Of a stretch of DNA of 64,000 nucleotides, positions 25,342-34,943 are shown one piece after another (position 1 is the stretch's first letter; every line of letters begins with the position of its first letter). The stretch spans positions 6,696,001 to 6,760,000 of the forward strand of contig CBDDJS010000001.1 of assembly GCA_965229785.1 (NCBI GenBank), written 5' to 3'. A model generated the notes under the pieces. The model saw only the letters and a program-made list of their open reading frames with translations, was not told where the DNA came from and made no database searches. The stretch comes from JAWPMT01 sp965229785. GTDB lineage: Bacteria; Bacteroidota; Bacteroidia; Cytophagales; Cyclobacteriaceae. Both the position numbers and the translations under genes were made by a program.

Positions 25342-27087
25342 ATGTTAAGGACACACAATTGCGGTGAACTAAGGATTTCAGATCAAGGAAAAACGGTCAG
25401 TTTATGTGGTTGGGTACAGCTGCTTCGTGATAAAGGAGGTATGGTTTGGATCGATCTTCGTGATAAATACGGGATCACACAATTGATGTTTGATGAAAGT
25501 ACTTCTGATTCGACCGTGATTGCGCAGGCAAGAGAAGTAGGCCGGGAGTTTGTCCTGCAAGCGGAAGGAGAAGTGATCGAGCGTGTATCTAAAAATGATA
25601 AGATTCCTACGGGAGACATTGAGATCAAAGTACAAAAGTTGAAGGTGCTCAATCCTTCGTTAGTTCCCCCATTTTTGATCAAAGATGATACGGACGGTGG
25701 AGAGGACCTTCGTATGAAGTATCGCTACCTGGATTTGAGAAGAACGCCAGTTCGAAAGAACCTGGAACTACGACATCAATTGATGAAAAAGACCCGGGAA
25801 TACCTGGATGGTCAAAGTTTTACCGAAGTGGAGACTCCCTATCTCATCAAGTCTACGCCTGAAGGGGCGAGGGATTTCGTGGTGCCTTCCAGAATGAATC
25901 CAGGCCAGTTTTACGCTTTACCGCAATCGCCACAAACATTTAAGCAGTTGTTGATGGTATCTGGTTTTGATCGTTACTATCAGATCGTGAAGTGTTTCCG
26001 CGATGAAGATTTACGGGCAGATCGTCAGCCTGAGTTTACCCAAATAGACTGTGAAATGTCCTTTGTGGAGCGTGATGATGTGCTCAACTTATTTGAGGGC
26101 ATGGTGAAGTTCTTCTATAAAGAGATCAAAGGAATAACCCTGCCTGATTTCCCTCATATCACCTATGCCGAGGCCATGGAAAAATACGGCTCTGATAAGC
26201 CAGACCTCCGATTTGATATGGCATTTACTGAGCTCAATGAGCTTGTTCAAAACAAAGGGTTCAATGTGTTTGATCAGGCAGAATTGGTAGTTGCAATTGC
26301 GGCTCCCGGATGTGCTTCTTATACCCGTAAAGAGATAGATGCATTAACTGACTTTGTGAAGAAACCTCAAATTGGAGCAAGAGGCTTAGTTTATGTTAAG
26401 TGCAATGAAGATGGATCTTTCAAATCTTCCGTTGATAAGTTTTATGACCAGGAGCAATTGAAAGCATGGGCTTCGGCTTGCGGTGCAAATCCAGGTGATT
26501 TGATTTTGGTGTTAGCCGGAGATAAAGAGGCCACTCGCAAGCAGATGAATGAGTTGCGCCTTGAAATGGGCTCCCGATTGGGACTTAGAGACAAGGATAA
26601 AGTAGCGGTGGCCTGGGTCGTGGATTTTCCATTATTGGAATGGGATGAAGAGACAGGCCGCTATCACGCCATGCACCATCCATTTACTTCTCCTATTCCT
26701 GAAGATCTGGATAAGCTGGAAAGTGACCCGGGTAACGTCAATGCCAATGCCTATGATCTGGTGATCAATGGAGTAGAAGTAGGAGGTGGATCAATCCGGA
26801 TCCATGATAGTCAAGTGCAGGCTCGTATGTTCAAAGCCCTGGGTTTTTCCGATCAAGAGGCTCAGGAACAATTTGGATTCTTGTTGGGTGCATTCCAGTA
26901 CGGTGCACCTCCTCATGGAGGGATCGCATTTGGTTTTGATCGATTATGCGCCCTTTTCGGTGGTCAGGACAGCATAAGAGATTTCATTGCTTTCCCCAAA
27001 AATAATTCCGGCCGTGACCTCATGATCGATTCACCTTCGGATATCGCGGGGGATCAATTAGAGGAGCTACACATTGGTCTCAAATAA
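25342..27087 (+). CDS. aspS: Aspartyl-tRNA synthetase
   Basis: This 581-residue class IIb synthetase charges tRNA-Asp. It has the N-terminal OB-fold anticodon domain, motif 2 (FRDEDLRADRQPEFTQID), the bacterial GAD insertion in the middle, and motif 3 (GIAFGFDRL). The length and the insertion mark it as a true bacterial AspRS. ATG 25342 is chosen over an upstream in-frame alternative at 25306 because MLRTHNCGEL is the normal family start. Confidence 0.95.
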   Translation: MLRTHNCGELRISDQGKTVSLCGWVQLLRDKGGMVWIDLRDKYGITQLMFDESTSDSTVIAQAREVGREFVLQAEGEVIERVSKNDKIPTGDIEIKVQKLKVLNPSLVPPFLIKDDTDGGEDLRMKYRYLDLRRTPVRKNLELRHQLMKKTREYLDGQSFTEVETPYLIKSTPEGARDFVVPSRMNPGQFYALPQSPQTFKQLLMVSGFDRYYQIVKCFRDEDLRADRQPEFTQIDCEMSFVERDDVLNLFEGMVKFFYKEIKGITLPDFPHITYAEAMEKYGSDKPDLRFDMAFTELNELVQNKGFNVFDQAELVVAIAAPGCASYTRKEIDALTDFVKKPQIGARGLVYVKCNEDGSFKSSVDKFYDQEQLKAWASACGANPGDLILVLAGDKEATRKQMNELRLEMGSRLGLRDKDKVAVAWVVDFPLLEWDEETGRYHAMHHPFTSPIPEDLDKLESDPGNVNANAYDLVINGVEVGGGSIRIHDSQVQARMFKALGFSDQEAQEQFGFLLGAFQYGAPPHGGIAFGFDRLCALFGGQDSIRDFIAFPKNNSGRDLMIDSPSDIAGDQLEELHIGLK

Positions 27088-27142
27088 TTGCTTGTAAGTG
27101 ATTGCCGGTTTTTAGTAAATTTAAGGAGGTAATTACCGAAAT

Positions 27143-28042
27143 ATGACTAAGAAGTTTCTGCTTTACTCTACGCCTTTCATGCTGGTTTTTGTGGCGCTAG
27201 CGCTATTTGAACCGGTCATTTATCAAAAAATATTCGCCAGTACGGATATCAGTGGATTGAAAGGTAAAGAATTCGAGATCATTGCTCACAAAGGAGCTTC
27301 GGGCACTGCCCCGGAAAATACGATCATTGCTTTTCAAAAAGCGTTGGATTTGGGGGTCGATATGATCGAATTGGATGTTCGTCATACCAAGGATGAAGAG
27401 ATTGTGGTTTTTCATGATTCTACGCTGGAACGCACCACAAATGGTCGGGGGCTTGTGGAAGATATGACCCTGGCAGAGCTGAAAGAACTCGATGCAGGTT
27501 CCTGGTTTCATCCCGATTTTGAAGGTGAAAAAATACCAACCTTAAAAGAGGTGCTGGACCTGGTAGACGGGCAATGTAAAGTGCTTATTGAAATCAAGCA
27601 CATGGACCATCCGCACTACCATGATTTTGCCGAAAAACTGATCGATATCGTAAAAGAAGAGCGAAATGGATTTGATTGGTGCATCCTTCAGTCCTATGAA
27701 GATCGCTACATTGAAGAAGCTCATGCCTATGACGATCGCATTCAGACGAAAAAGCTGCTGATCGGTGAAGATTCGGCACCGTTGATTGCCTTCTACGTTG
27801 AGACACGTGTACATCTGGGTAGATCAAAAAAAGAATCTCGTCTTAATGCTTTGAATCCGCACTATGAAACTTTGAGTCCAAGAAGGGTATTCCGTATGCA
27901 TGCCCGGGGTTTTGAAGTATATACTTATCCGGTCAATGAACGTGATGATATGATCAAAATGCTCAATATGGGGGTTGATGGTATTATTACCGACTTCCCG
28001 GGAAGGTTGATTAACCTAAGAAGGGATATCGAAGCGCTCTAA
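27143..28042 (+). CDS. Membrane-anchored glycerophosphodiester phosphodiesterase
   Basis: This 299-residue TIM-barrel enzyme should hydrolyse glycerophosphodiesters to glycerol 3-phosphate and an alcohol. The active-site parts AHKGASGTAPENT, ELDVRHTKD (metal ligands) and VFHDSTLERTTNG are intact, and VDGIITDFPG closes the barrel. Residues 6-24 are a single hydrophobic anchor without an obvious cleavage site, so the enzyme probably sits on the periplasmic face of the inner membrane. AAGGAGGT at 27123-27130 is a rare strong Shine-Dalgarno match for this phylum, 12 bases before the ATG. Confidence 0.9.
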   Translation: MTKKFLLYSTPFMLVFVALALFEPVIYQKIFASTDISGLKGKEFEIIAHKGASGTAPENTIIAFQKALDLGVDMIELDVRHTKDEEIVVFHDSTLERTTNGRGLVEDMTLAELKELDAGSWFHPDFEGEKIPTLKEVLDLVDGQCKVLIEIKHMDHPHYHDFAEKLIDIVKEERNGFDWCILQSYEDRYIEEAHAYDDRIQTKKLLIGEDSAPLIAFYVETRVHLGRSKKESRLNALNPHYETLSPRRVFRMHARGFEVYTYPVNERDDMIKMLNMGVDGIITDFPGRLINLRRDIEAL

Positions 28043-28045
28043 AGA

Positions 28046-29047
28046 TCAGAGGGGCGCTACTTCCAGATTAGACCTTTCGACTTCACTAGCGATGTAACCG
28101 AAAGAATCCCAGTTACCACTGGAAAGCACCTGATCGAATGTTTCAGTGGCTACAGCAACATCCCCTTTGAGGACATACCAGTTTCCTAATCCATAACCTA
28201 TAGTTGGGTCCAGGCTTTGATCACGACGAGCAGCCAGTTCCCTCACACGTTCAGGAGTTAATTCGTTTTTGAATAACATCAGGATGCGATGATAGGACCG
28301 ACTTTCGACTAGACGCATACCTGGATCAATGGACTCTAGCAAAAGATCTGCTTCATCCATATTGCCTATCTGGAAATAAGTTCGGTAAAGCCAGGTGGTT
28401 GTCGCCACTTTCAAGTCATTGTTATCACTCACCTCCATGCATTTTTTATAGGCTGAAATTGCTTTATCAAAATTGCCCTGCAGATAATAGGTAAGTCCCA
28501 GATGATACCAGATGTTGAATTTGATGTTTCTAAGTGGTTTGTTTAAGCGATTGGGTTGACCATCCTGCTCAGGCTCATTAGGTGCTTCGCGCGAAAAGAA
28601 CACCGCCTGTTCCAGATCTTGTCTTGCTTTATCGAATTGCCGAACAGTGATATTCGCTTCACCTCGATGCCTTAATAGTTTATATGAATCAGGGAATTTG
28701 CTTAGCCCATCGTTATAGACATCAATGGCGTCATAATACATGCCCAGGTAACCCAATCTTCTCCCGTACCAGATAATGGCCTCAAGACTATCTGGGTGGC
28801 TTTCGTACAACTCCCGGGCAGTTTGTAATTGTCGTTCCCGTTTTTGCCTTTCTTGTCCTTCGAAAGATTTTGGAGGCAATTGCTCACCGGAAAAAGACAA
28901 GATCACACGACTTCTTTCAGGAGAAACGCTTGGTTGCTCCAGGTCCGCTGGCGGCTGACCATCACTGGACTCTGTTTTGATGCAGCCGCTTAACAGTGCT
29001 AACAAAACAAAGCATAGAACGATATGTGGGTGTATACGTTGATTCAC
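28046..29047 (-). CDS. TPR-repeat lipoprotein
   Basis: This 333-residue lipoprotein (lipobox LLSGC, Cys22) consists of tetratricopeptide repeats from about residue 80: PDSLEAIIWYGRRLGYLG, FPDSYKLLRHRGEANI and FNIWYHLGLTYYLQGN are clear units. It is probably a scaffold on the inner leaflet of the outer membrane. The partner is unknown. It converges with the glycerophosphodiesterase gene with only three bases between the stops. Confidence 0.82.
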   Translation of the reverse strand: MNQRIHPHIVLCFVLLALLSGCIKTESSDGQPPADLEQPSVSPERSRVILSFSGEQLPPKSFEGQERQKRERQLQTARELYESHPDSLEAIIWYGRRLGYLGMYYDAIDVYNDGLSKFPDSYKLLRHRGEANITVRQFDKARQDLEQAVFFSREAPNEPEQDGQPNRLNKPLRNIKFNIWYHLGLTYYLQGNFDKAISAYKKCMEVSDNNDLKVATTTWLYRTYFQIGNMDEADLLLESIDPGMRLVESRSYHRILMLFKNELTPERVRELAARRDQSLDPTIGYGLGNWYVLKGDVAVATETFDQVLSSGNWDSFGYIASEVERSNLEVAPL

Positions 29048-29092
29048 CTCAATTACGGATTGTTTTGATTAAAATTTAATGTGGGCTAAAGC

Positions 29093-30682
29093 CTATTGCT
29101 TCCAGTTTGGATAACCGGGCGATTCAAGTTCGCCGGATTCCTCCTTGGCCGCTTTGACCATCTCCCTTACATCTTCCAATAATGCTTTTGCATCAAAAAT
29201 GATTCCATCTTTGATGGTATACCTAACTCCTCCTACGCGTTTTACCTCATTCTGTTCCGTAAGTTTGATGGCACCCGTACCATAAAGTGATTTAAGGTTC
29301 TTGAGTGGGTTCTCTTCAACCAGTACTAGGTCTGCTAGTTTGCCTACTTCAATGGTGCCAATTTGGTCATCCATTTTCAACGCTTCGGCTCCCATTAAAG
29401 TAGCTGCACGGATCACTTCTAATGGATGGAATCCCGCCTCTCGCAGTAATTCCAACTCCCGTATATACGCAAAACCATAAAGCTGATAAATAAATCCTGA
29501 ATCAGACCCGGTGGTTACACGGCCTCCACGGTTTTTGTATTCATTGATGAAAGTCATCCAAAGCTTGTAGTTCTCTTTCCATGCCACTTCTTCTTCAGTA
29601 CCCCAATCATGCCAGTAGCTCCCGTGAGATATCTTACTAGGCTCGTAGAATTTCCAAAGGGAAGGCAGGGTGTAGTCCCTGTGCCAATCGGCATTGATGG
29701 CTCTCATTAAATCTCTGCTGGCCTCATAAATATTCAGCGTCGGATCCAGTGTGAAATCTAATTCGATCAATCGATTCATCACTTCGTTCCACTTTTCAGA
29801 ATAAGGGGGAGCTGCTTGCTTCCAAAGTCTTCCGGCTTCTCCAAACCTGCGCTGTTCGTTTTGATAATTATAATCAGCAGGATAATGCTGAATGACCCGG
29901 TCAGTGAACATGGCTTCCGGTAGCCCGTACCAATGTTCCATAGAAGTCAGTCCGGCTTCAGCAGAGTGCATCACATTCCACCAGCCCACATTAAGCTGCG
30001 CGTGATGACAGGCACTTCCAAGTCCAAGCTTTTTATTCTCATCCAGTGCCGCACGCATTATGTCAGGTCGTGCACCAAAAAACTTAATGCCATCCGCTCC
30101 CGCATCTTTATTTTCACGTACCCATTTTCTGGCCTCTTCCGGTGAATTGATCCATTCACTTCCCTGGCCAAAAAAAGTGTATGCCACGATTCGGGGTGCA
30201 GTGATCTTGTTTGCCGCGCTTCTCTTTTTATGATCCAGTGTCCAGTCTCTCCCGTTTCCGGATCCGGGTTCTCTGATAGTCGTTACTCCATGAGCCAGCC
30301 AAAGCTTGAATACATATTCTGCTGGTGTGCCCTGACTGGCCCCACCAATGTGCCCGTGCATGTCTACAAATCCAGGAAGCAGGTACATGCCTTCTGCATC
30401 TACTTCCTTTCCTCCTGATTTCAGGGCGGGTCGACGATCATCGCTGATATCTACTCCGGGGTAACCGACGATTCTTATTTCCGAGATTTTATTCTTTTCC
30501 ACAACCACGTCGGCCGGACCGATGGGAGGCGCGCCATTGCCATTGATGATGGTTACGCCCCGTATGATCATTTGATCGAAAGGGCCTTCTCCTTCAGTTC
30601 GATCCGGGGCTGGCGTCACACCATTTTGAGCGATCAGAGAGGTGAAACTCAATAAAAAGCAAAGGTGGAAAATGTATTTCAT
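29093..30682 (-). CDS. Exported amidohydrolase
   Basis: This 529-residue metal-dependent hydrolase has a signal peptide (1-19, ending SLIAQ) and an amidohydrolase TIM barrel. The HxH metal motif is His109/His111 in GFVDMHGHIGG; a lysine in GIKFFGA may be the carbamylated bridge, HHAQ and SMEHW supply histidines, and TTGSDSG has the catalytic aspartate. The late segment IGTIEVGKLADLVLVEENPL is typical of imidazolonepropionase/prolidase-like members. The substrate is unknown. It is a separate unit 45 bases upstream of the TPR gene on the same strand. Confidence 0.88.
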   Translation of the reverse strand: MKYIFHLCFLLSFTSLIAQNGVTPAPDRTEGEGPFDQMIIRGVTIINGNGAPPIGPADVVVEKNKISEIRIVGYPGVDISDDRRPALKSGGKEVDAEGMYLLPGFVDMHGHIGGASQGTPAEYVFKLWLAHGVTTIREPGSGNGRDWTLDHKKRSAANKITAPRIVAYTFFGQGSEWINSPEEARKWVRENKDAGADGIKFFGARPDIMRAALDENKKLGLGSACHHAQLNVGWWNVMHSAEAGLTSMEHWYGLPEAMFTDRVIQHYPADYNYQNEQRRFGEAGRLWKQAAPPYSEKWNEVMNRLIELDFTLDPTLNIYEASRDLMRAINADWHRDYTLPSLWKFYEPSKISHGSYWHDWGTEEEVAWKENYKLWMTFINEYKNRGGRVTTGSDSGFIYQLYGFAYIRELELLREAGFHPLEVIRAATLMGAEALKMDDQIGTIEVGKLADLVLVEENPLKNLKSLYGTGAIKLTEQNEVKRVGGVRYTIKDGIIFDAKALLEDVREMVKAAKEESGELESPGYPNWKQ

Positions 30683-30841
30683 GAACTAGGTTATTTAGAC
30701 TGGATCGTCAGTATGTCGATATTAACAAAAATATATAATCCTTATCGTTTCAGGATTAAGGAACTATTGCCTCAATTTCCAGATTTTACATGAGTTGCTT
30801 ATTTGTTATTTTTCCGCTCCTTATCGTCACCCGTAGATGCC

Positions 30842-31660
30842 ATGAGTACTGCAAAAGGTCAGTTTAAAAAAATCACTACCCACAGGCTTCAGGAAATGAA
30901 AGCCAAAGGAGAGAAGATCGCTATGCTTACGGCATACGATTATTCTATGGCTAAAATCATTGACAAAGCAGGTATCGATATCATTTTGGTGGGTGATTCG
31001 GCCTCCAATGTAATGGCAGGTAATGAGACCACTCTTCCTATCACGCTTGATCACATGATCTGGCATGCTACTTCCGTCGTGAAGGCCGTGGACCGGGCAT
31101 TAGTCGTAGTGGATGTGCCTTTTGGAAGTTATCAGGGGAATTCTTCAGAGGCACTTCGTTCTTCCATTCGCATCATGAAGGAGTCCGGAGCACATGCCGT
31201 GAAAATGGAGGGAGGTATGGAAATCAGAGAAAGCGTTGAGCGGGTCTTAACAGCCGGAATTCCGGTAATGGGCCATCTTGGGTTAACGCCTCAATCCATT
31301 TATAAATTCGGGACGTATTCCGTGCGTGCCAAGGAAGAAGCAGAAGCCAATAAGTTGATTAAAGATGCAAAGTTGCTTCAGGAAATAGGTTGTTTTTCAT
31401 TGGTACTGGAAAAGATTCCTGCCGCACTTACCAAAAAGGTAGCAGAATCGGTAGATATTCCGGTCATAGGAATCGGTGCCGGTCCGGATGCCGATGGACA
31501 GGTACTGGTTGTTCATGACATGCTGGGGATTACCCAGGATTTCAAACCGAGATTTCTTCGGGCCTATGCCGACCTTAATCAGGTAATCACCGGGGCGGTT
31601 GAAAACTACATTCAGGATATAAAAGAACGGACTTTTCCAAACGAGGAAGAGAGTTATTGA
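30842..31660 (+). CDS. panB: 3-methyl-2-oxobutanoate hydroxymethyltransferase
   Basis: This 272-residue enzyme makes ketopantoate from 2-oxoisovalerate and methylene-tetrahydrofolate, the first committed step of pantothenate and CoA synthesis. Family motifs are AMLTAYDYSMAKI, VGDSASNVMAGN (metal ligand Asp), DVPFGSYQ, KMEGG, GHLGLTPQS and PVIGIGAGPDADGQVLV. ATG 30842 is preferred over an upstream in-frame start at 30803 because MSTAKGQFKKITT matches the family start. No other pan genes are adjacent. Confidence 0.95.
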   Translation: MSTAKGQFKKITTHRLQEMKAKGEKIAMLTAYDYSMAKIIDKAGIDIILVGDSASNVMAGNETTLPITLDHMIWHATSVVKAVDRALVVVDVPFGSYQGNSSEALRSSIRIMKESGAHAVKMEGGMEIRESVERVLTAGIPVMGHLGLTPQSIYKFGTYSVRAKEEAEANKLIKDAKLLQEIGCFSLVLEKIPAALTKKVAESVDIPVIGIGAGPDADGQVLVVHDMLGITQDFKPRFLRAYADLNQVITGAVENYIQDIKERTFPNEEESY

Positions 31661-31729
31661 TTAAAATTCCATTATTTCGCGGTTATGGGCTAACCGCTCT
31701 TGTTGAATCATACATTTCATTTTTCTTTC

Positions 31730-33949
31730 ATGACGCAGACAGCAAAGATCATTTACACCAAGACGGACGAAGCTCCTGCCTTGGCCACCTATTCATTTTT
31801 GCCCATCATCAAGGCTTTTGCCAAACCTGCAAATGTGACTGTTGAGATCAGTGACATTTCTTTGGCTGGTAGGATCATTGCCAATTTTCCGGATGCAGTA
31901 ACCGAGGAGCAAAAGATTCCTGATCACCTTTCGATTCTGGGTGAGCTTACTCAAGACCCTTCCACTAATATCATTAAACTGCCGAATATCAGTGCGTCCA
32001 TTCCACAGATACATGCTGCAGTAAAAGAATTACAATCGCAGGGTTTTGCGCTTCCTGATTATCCGGAGGAGCCCAAGACTGATGAAGAGAAAGCGATTAA
32101 GGCCACTTACGACAAAGTAAAGGGTAGTGCAGTAAACCCTGTTTTAAGAGAAGGAAATTCAGACCGAAGAGCACCGAGGGCTGTAAAGAATTACGCCAGG
32201 AAAAATCCACATTCCATGGGAGCATGGAGCTCGGACTCCAAATCTCATGTGGCCAGTATGTCTGGTGGTGATTTTTACGGAAGTGAAAAATCTTATACCA
32301 TTCCTGCTCCAACTTCAGTTGATATAATCTTTGAAGGAGCTTCAGGAACACAAGTCCTGAAAAAAGGAATTTCACTGGAAGCGGATGAGGTGATCGATGC
32401 GTCGGTTATGAATTTCGAGGAATTGAAATCTTTCTTGGAGGCTGAAATTGAGGATGCTAAAGCAAAAGATGTTTTACTGTCTGTCCATATGAAAGCTACC
32501 ATGATGAAGGTTTCGGACCCGATCATTTTTGGGGCTGCCGTGGCGGTTTATTACAAAGACGTATTCGAGAAATATGCTGACCTGTTTGCCGAATTGGGAG
32601 TAAGTCCTAACAATGGGATCGGGGACGTATACACGAAAATTTCAGGCCACCCTCAGGAAAATGAGGTGAAGGCAGCAATTGATGCGGTGTACAAAACCCG
32701 ACCGGCAATGGCCATGGTAAATTCTGATAAAGGGATCACTAACCTGCATGTGCCTAGTGATATAATTATCGATGCCTCTATGCCTGCTGCCATTCGATCT
32801 TCTGGTCAAATGTGGGGACCAGATGGTAAATTGAAAGACATGAAGGCGATCATTCCGGATCGTTCTTATTCTGGTGTTTATCAGGAGACCATAGACTTCT
32901 GTAAGAAACATGGAGCATTTGATCCTACCACTATGGGAAGTGTTCCCAATGTGGGATTGATGGCAAAAAAAGCAGAGGAATACGGCTCACACGATAAGAC
33001 CTTCCAGATGAGTAGTGCTGGAGTTGTTAAAGTTGTGGATGCCTCTGGTAATATTTTAATTGAGCAACCGGTTGGAACCGGAGATATTTTCCGAATGTGC
33101 CAGGTAAAGGATGCTCCGGTTCAGGATTGGGTCAAACTTGCGGTGAGTAGAGCTCGGGCTACTGGTTCACCTGCTGTTTTCTGGTTGGATAAAAACAGAG
33201 CCCACGATGCCGAGTTGATTAAAAAAGTAGAAGCCTATCTTCCGAATCACGACACGGAAGGTCTGGAGATCCATATCAAATCTCCGGTAGAGGCTACAAA
33301 GTTCTCTTTGGAAAGAATAAAAGAGGGATTGGATACTATTTCTGTAACGGGTAATGTACTGAGGGATTATCTGACTGACCTATTCCCAATTCTTGAACTG
33401 GGAACCAGTGCTAAAATGTTGTCAATCGTGCCGCTTATGAAAGGTGGAGGATTGTTTGAAACCGGAGCAGGAGGATCAGCCCCTAAACACGTACAGCAGT
33501 TCGAGCAGGAAGGTCACTTGCGTTGGGATTCTTTGGGTGAGTTCCTGGCACTAGCCGTATCATTTGAGCATTTGGCCAATAGTTCCAATAACGATAAGGC
33601 CAGGTTATTAGGTGAAACACTGGATGCGGCAACAGAGAAATTCCTCGCTGAGAACAAGTCTCCCTCCAGAAAAGTGAATGAACTGGATAACCGTGGAAGT
33701 CATTTCTACCTCGCGATGTACTGGGCAGAAGCATTGGCGGCTCAGGGAACGGATGCGGATTTGAAAGCTACTTTTACCCCGGTTGCTGAAGCAATGGCAT
33801 CGAATGAAGCAGTGATTGTCAAGGAACTGAACGATGCACAAGGCAGTGCAATGGACATTGGAGGTTATTACAATCCGGACGAGGCACTGGCTTCAAAAGC
33901 CATGAGGCCCAGCGCAACATTGAATAATATCATTGATTCTCTAGCCTGA
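31730..33949 (+). CDS. icd: Monomeric NADP-dependent isocitrate dehydrogenase
   Basis: This 739-residue enzyme is the large monomeric type of isocitrate dehydrogenase, which oxidises isocitrate to 2-oxoglutarate and makes NADPH in the TCA cycle. Family marks include SFLPIIKAFA, LPNISASIPQ, NSDRRAPRAVK, HVASMSGGDFYGSEKS, VFWLDKNRAHD and GGLFETGAGGSAPKHVQQF. It differs in length and sequence from the common homodimeric ~420-residue enzyme. ATG 31730 was chosen over 31700 because MTQTAKIIYTKTDEAP is the usual start. panB lies 69 bases upstream; a strong terminator follows. Confidence 0.95.
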   Translation: MTQTAKIIYTKTDEAPALATYSFLPIIKAFAKPANVTVEISDISLAGRIIANFPDAVTEEQKIPDHLSILGELTQDPSTNIIKLPNISASIPQIHAAVKELQSQGFALPDYPEEPKTDEEKAIKATYDKVKGSAVNPVLREGNSDRRAPRAVKNYARKNPHSMGAWSSDSKSHVASMSGGDFYGSEKSYTIPAPTSVDIIFEGASGTQVLKKGISLEADEVIDASVMNFEELKSFLEAEIEDAKAKDVLLSVHMKATMMKVSDPIIFGAAVAVYYKDVFEKYADLFAELGVSPNNGIGDVYTKISGHPQENEVKAAIDAVYKTRPAMAMVNSDKGITNLHVPSDIIIDASMPAAIRSSGQMWGPDGKLKDMKAIIPDRSYSGVYQETIDFCKKHGAFDPTTMGSVPNVGLMAKKAEEYGSHDKTFQMSSAGVVKVVDASGNILIEQPVGTGDIFRMCQVKDAPVQDWVKLAVSRARATGSPAVFWLDKNRAHDAELIKKVEAYLPNHDTEGLEIHIKSPVEATKFSLERIKEGLDTISVTGNVLRDYLTDLFPILELGTSAKMLSIVPLMKGGGLFETGAGGSAPKHVQQFEQEGHLRWDSLGEFLALAVSFEHLANSSNNDKARLLGETLDAATEKFLAENKSPSRKVNELDNRGSHFYLAMYWAEALAAQGTDADLKATFTPVAEAMASNEAVIVKELNDAQGSAMDIGGYYNPDEALASKAMRPSATLNNIIDSLA

Positions 33950-33974
33950 TAATTGGATCAGAAAAGTTAATAAT

Positions 33975-34008
33975 AAAGGTCACTTCAGTCATGAGGTGAC
34001 CTTTTCTT
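33975..34008 (+). terminator. Terminator of icd
   Basis: AAAGGTCAC (33975-33983) pairs with GTGACCTTT (33996-34004) around a 12-base loop and is followed by TCTTAT. It lies 26 bases after the isocitrate dehydrogenase stop. Confidence 0.85.
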
Positions 34009-34320
34009 ATTTTCAGAGATCTATTACCTGACCCGCGAATTCTGGAATCAATCCGGAACCATCAAAGAAACGTTCTATTTATGATTGGATCAGGTATTGA
34101 AGGCAATCCATAGGCAGATTTGAATTTCACTTACCGGAGCATTATCAAGGTCCTTTTGAGCGCGGGGAACTTAATAACTCATTGACTTAATTAACTGCAG
34201 ATCATTGGGACAAAATCATTACTCCACAGATTTTATGCCTAACCCCAAATTCTTCACGGCTGCTTTTCAGGCCCAAAACGACTGTTTCAGGAACTGACTG
34301 GTTAAACATCTACCTGAATG

Positions 34321-34349
34321 AAAAAAGCCAGCACTTACGCACTGGCTTT
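34321..34349 (-). terminator. Terminator of the small lipoprotein gene
   Basis: AAAGCCAG (34324-34331) pairs with CTGGCTTT (34342-34349); on the minus strand the stem runs into TTTTTT. It lies 24 bases past the stop of the 34373-34831 gene. Confidence 0.85.
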
Positions 34350-34372
34350 CCTTTTTGTATTCGATTTTAGAT

Positions 34373-34831
34373 TTACAAGTTTGAAAAGGCAACTTCGTCG
34401 CCAATCAATTGGTGTTCTTCTCCGCCATCCCCGTCTCCTTCTTGTCTGAGGAAGGTGCAAACAACCAGATTATCTTTTTTAGGGAGATTTGTCAGTTCAG
34501 TAGAAAAAGCTAGTTTTTCTGTGGTTGTACCCAGTTCAATGGTGGTGACTTGCAGGTCGGGATCACTGGCATCATACCACATGAAGCCATAAGTCACTAA
34601 AATCGGGTGTTTCATTTCAGTGATTTCCCCTTTAAATTCTACTTTAGATTCTTGTACATCAGGTTCGTAGGTAGATACGAAGAGGCTGCTGTAAAAAGTC
34701 TCGCTGGTAACATCGTCAAGGATGTTTCCGATTTCCTGTCCCAATTCAGTGATTTCTACATCAACCTGATCTGAGCAAGCGATAAAAACAAAAACGGCTA
34801 TACCAAAAAATAATTTCGCGGTAGTTCTCAT
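34373..34831 (-). CDS. Small lipoprotein of unknown function
   Basis: This 152-residue protein has a lipoprotein signal (FIAC, Cys19) and an acidic mature part. The middle reads like a fibronectin- or Ig-type strand pattern (KVEFKGEITEMKHPILVTYGFMWYD, given here in its outline only as positions 67-91). Such short 'the change in X' type domains occur in Bacteroidota surface lipoproteins. I recognise no family with known function. It is a single-gene unit with its own terminator. Confidence 0.65.
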   Translation of the reverse strand: MRTTAKLFFGIAVFVFIACSDQVDVEITELGQEIGNILDDVTSETFYSSLFVSTYEPDVQESKVEFKGEITEMKHPILVTYGFMWYDASDPDLQVTTIELGTTTEKLAFSTELTNLPKKDNLVVCTFLRQEGDGDGGEEHQLIGDEVAFSNL

Positions 34832-34943
34832 GAATAGGTGTTTTAGTTGGAAATACTGAAATAGTCAACAATTTTCATTGGTGTATGCCCGTATTCCCTG
34901 AATGTATAGTAAGATAGTGTTTTTTACGATAAATCCCTATCCA

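Larger units (their letters stand above)
33950..34372. other. 423-base intergenic region
   Basis: The region holds the icd terminator at 33975-34008 and the terminator of the converging lipoprotein gene at 34321-34349. In the ~310 bases between I see no convincing reading frame, tRNA or promoter. It is unusually long for a gap between convergent genes. Confidence 0.6.
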
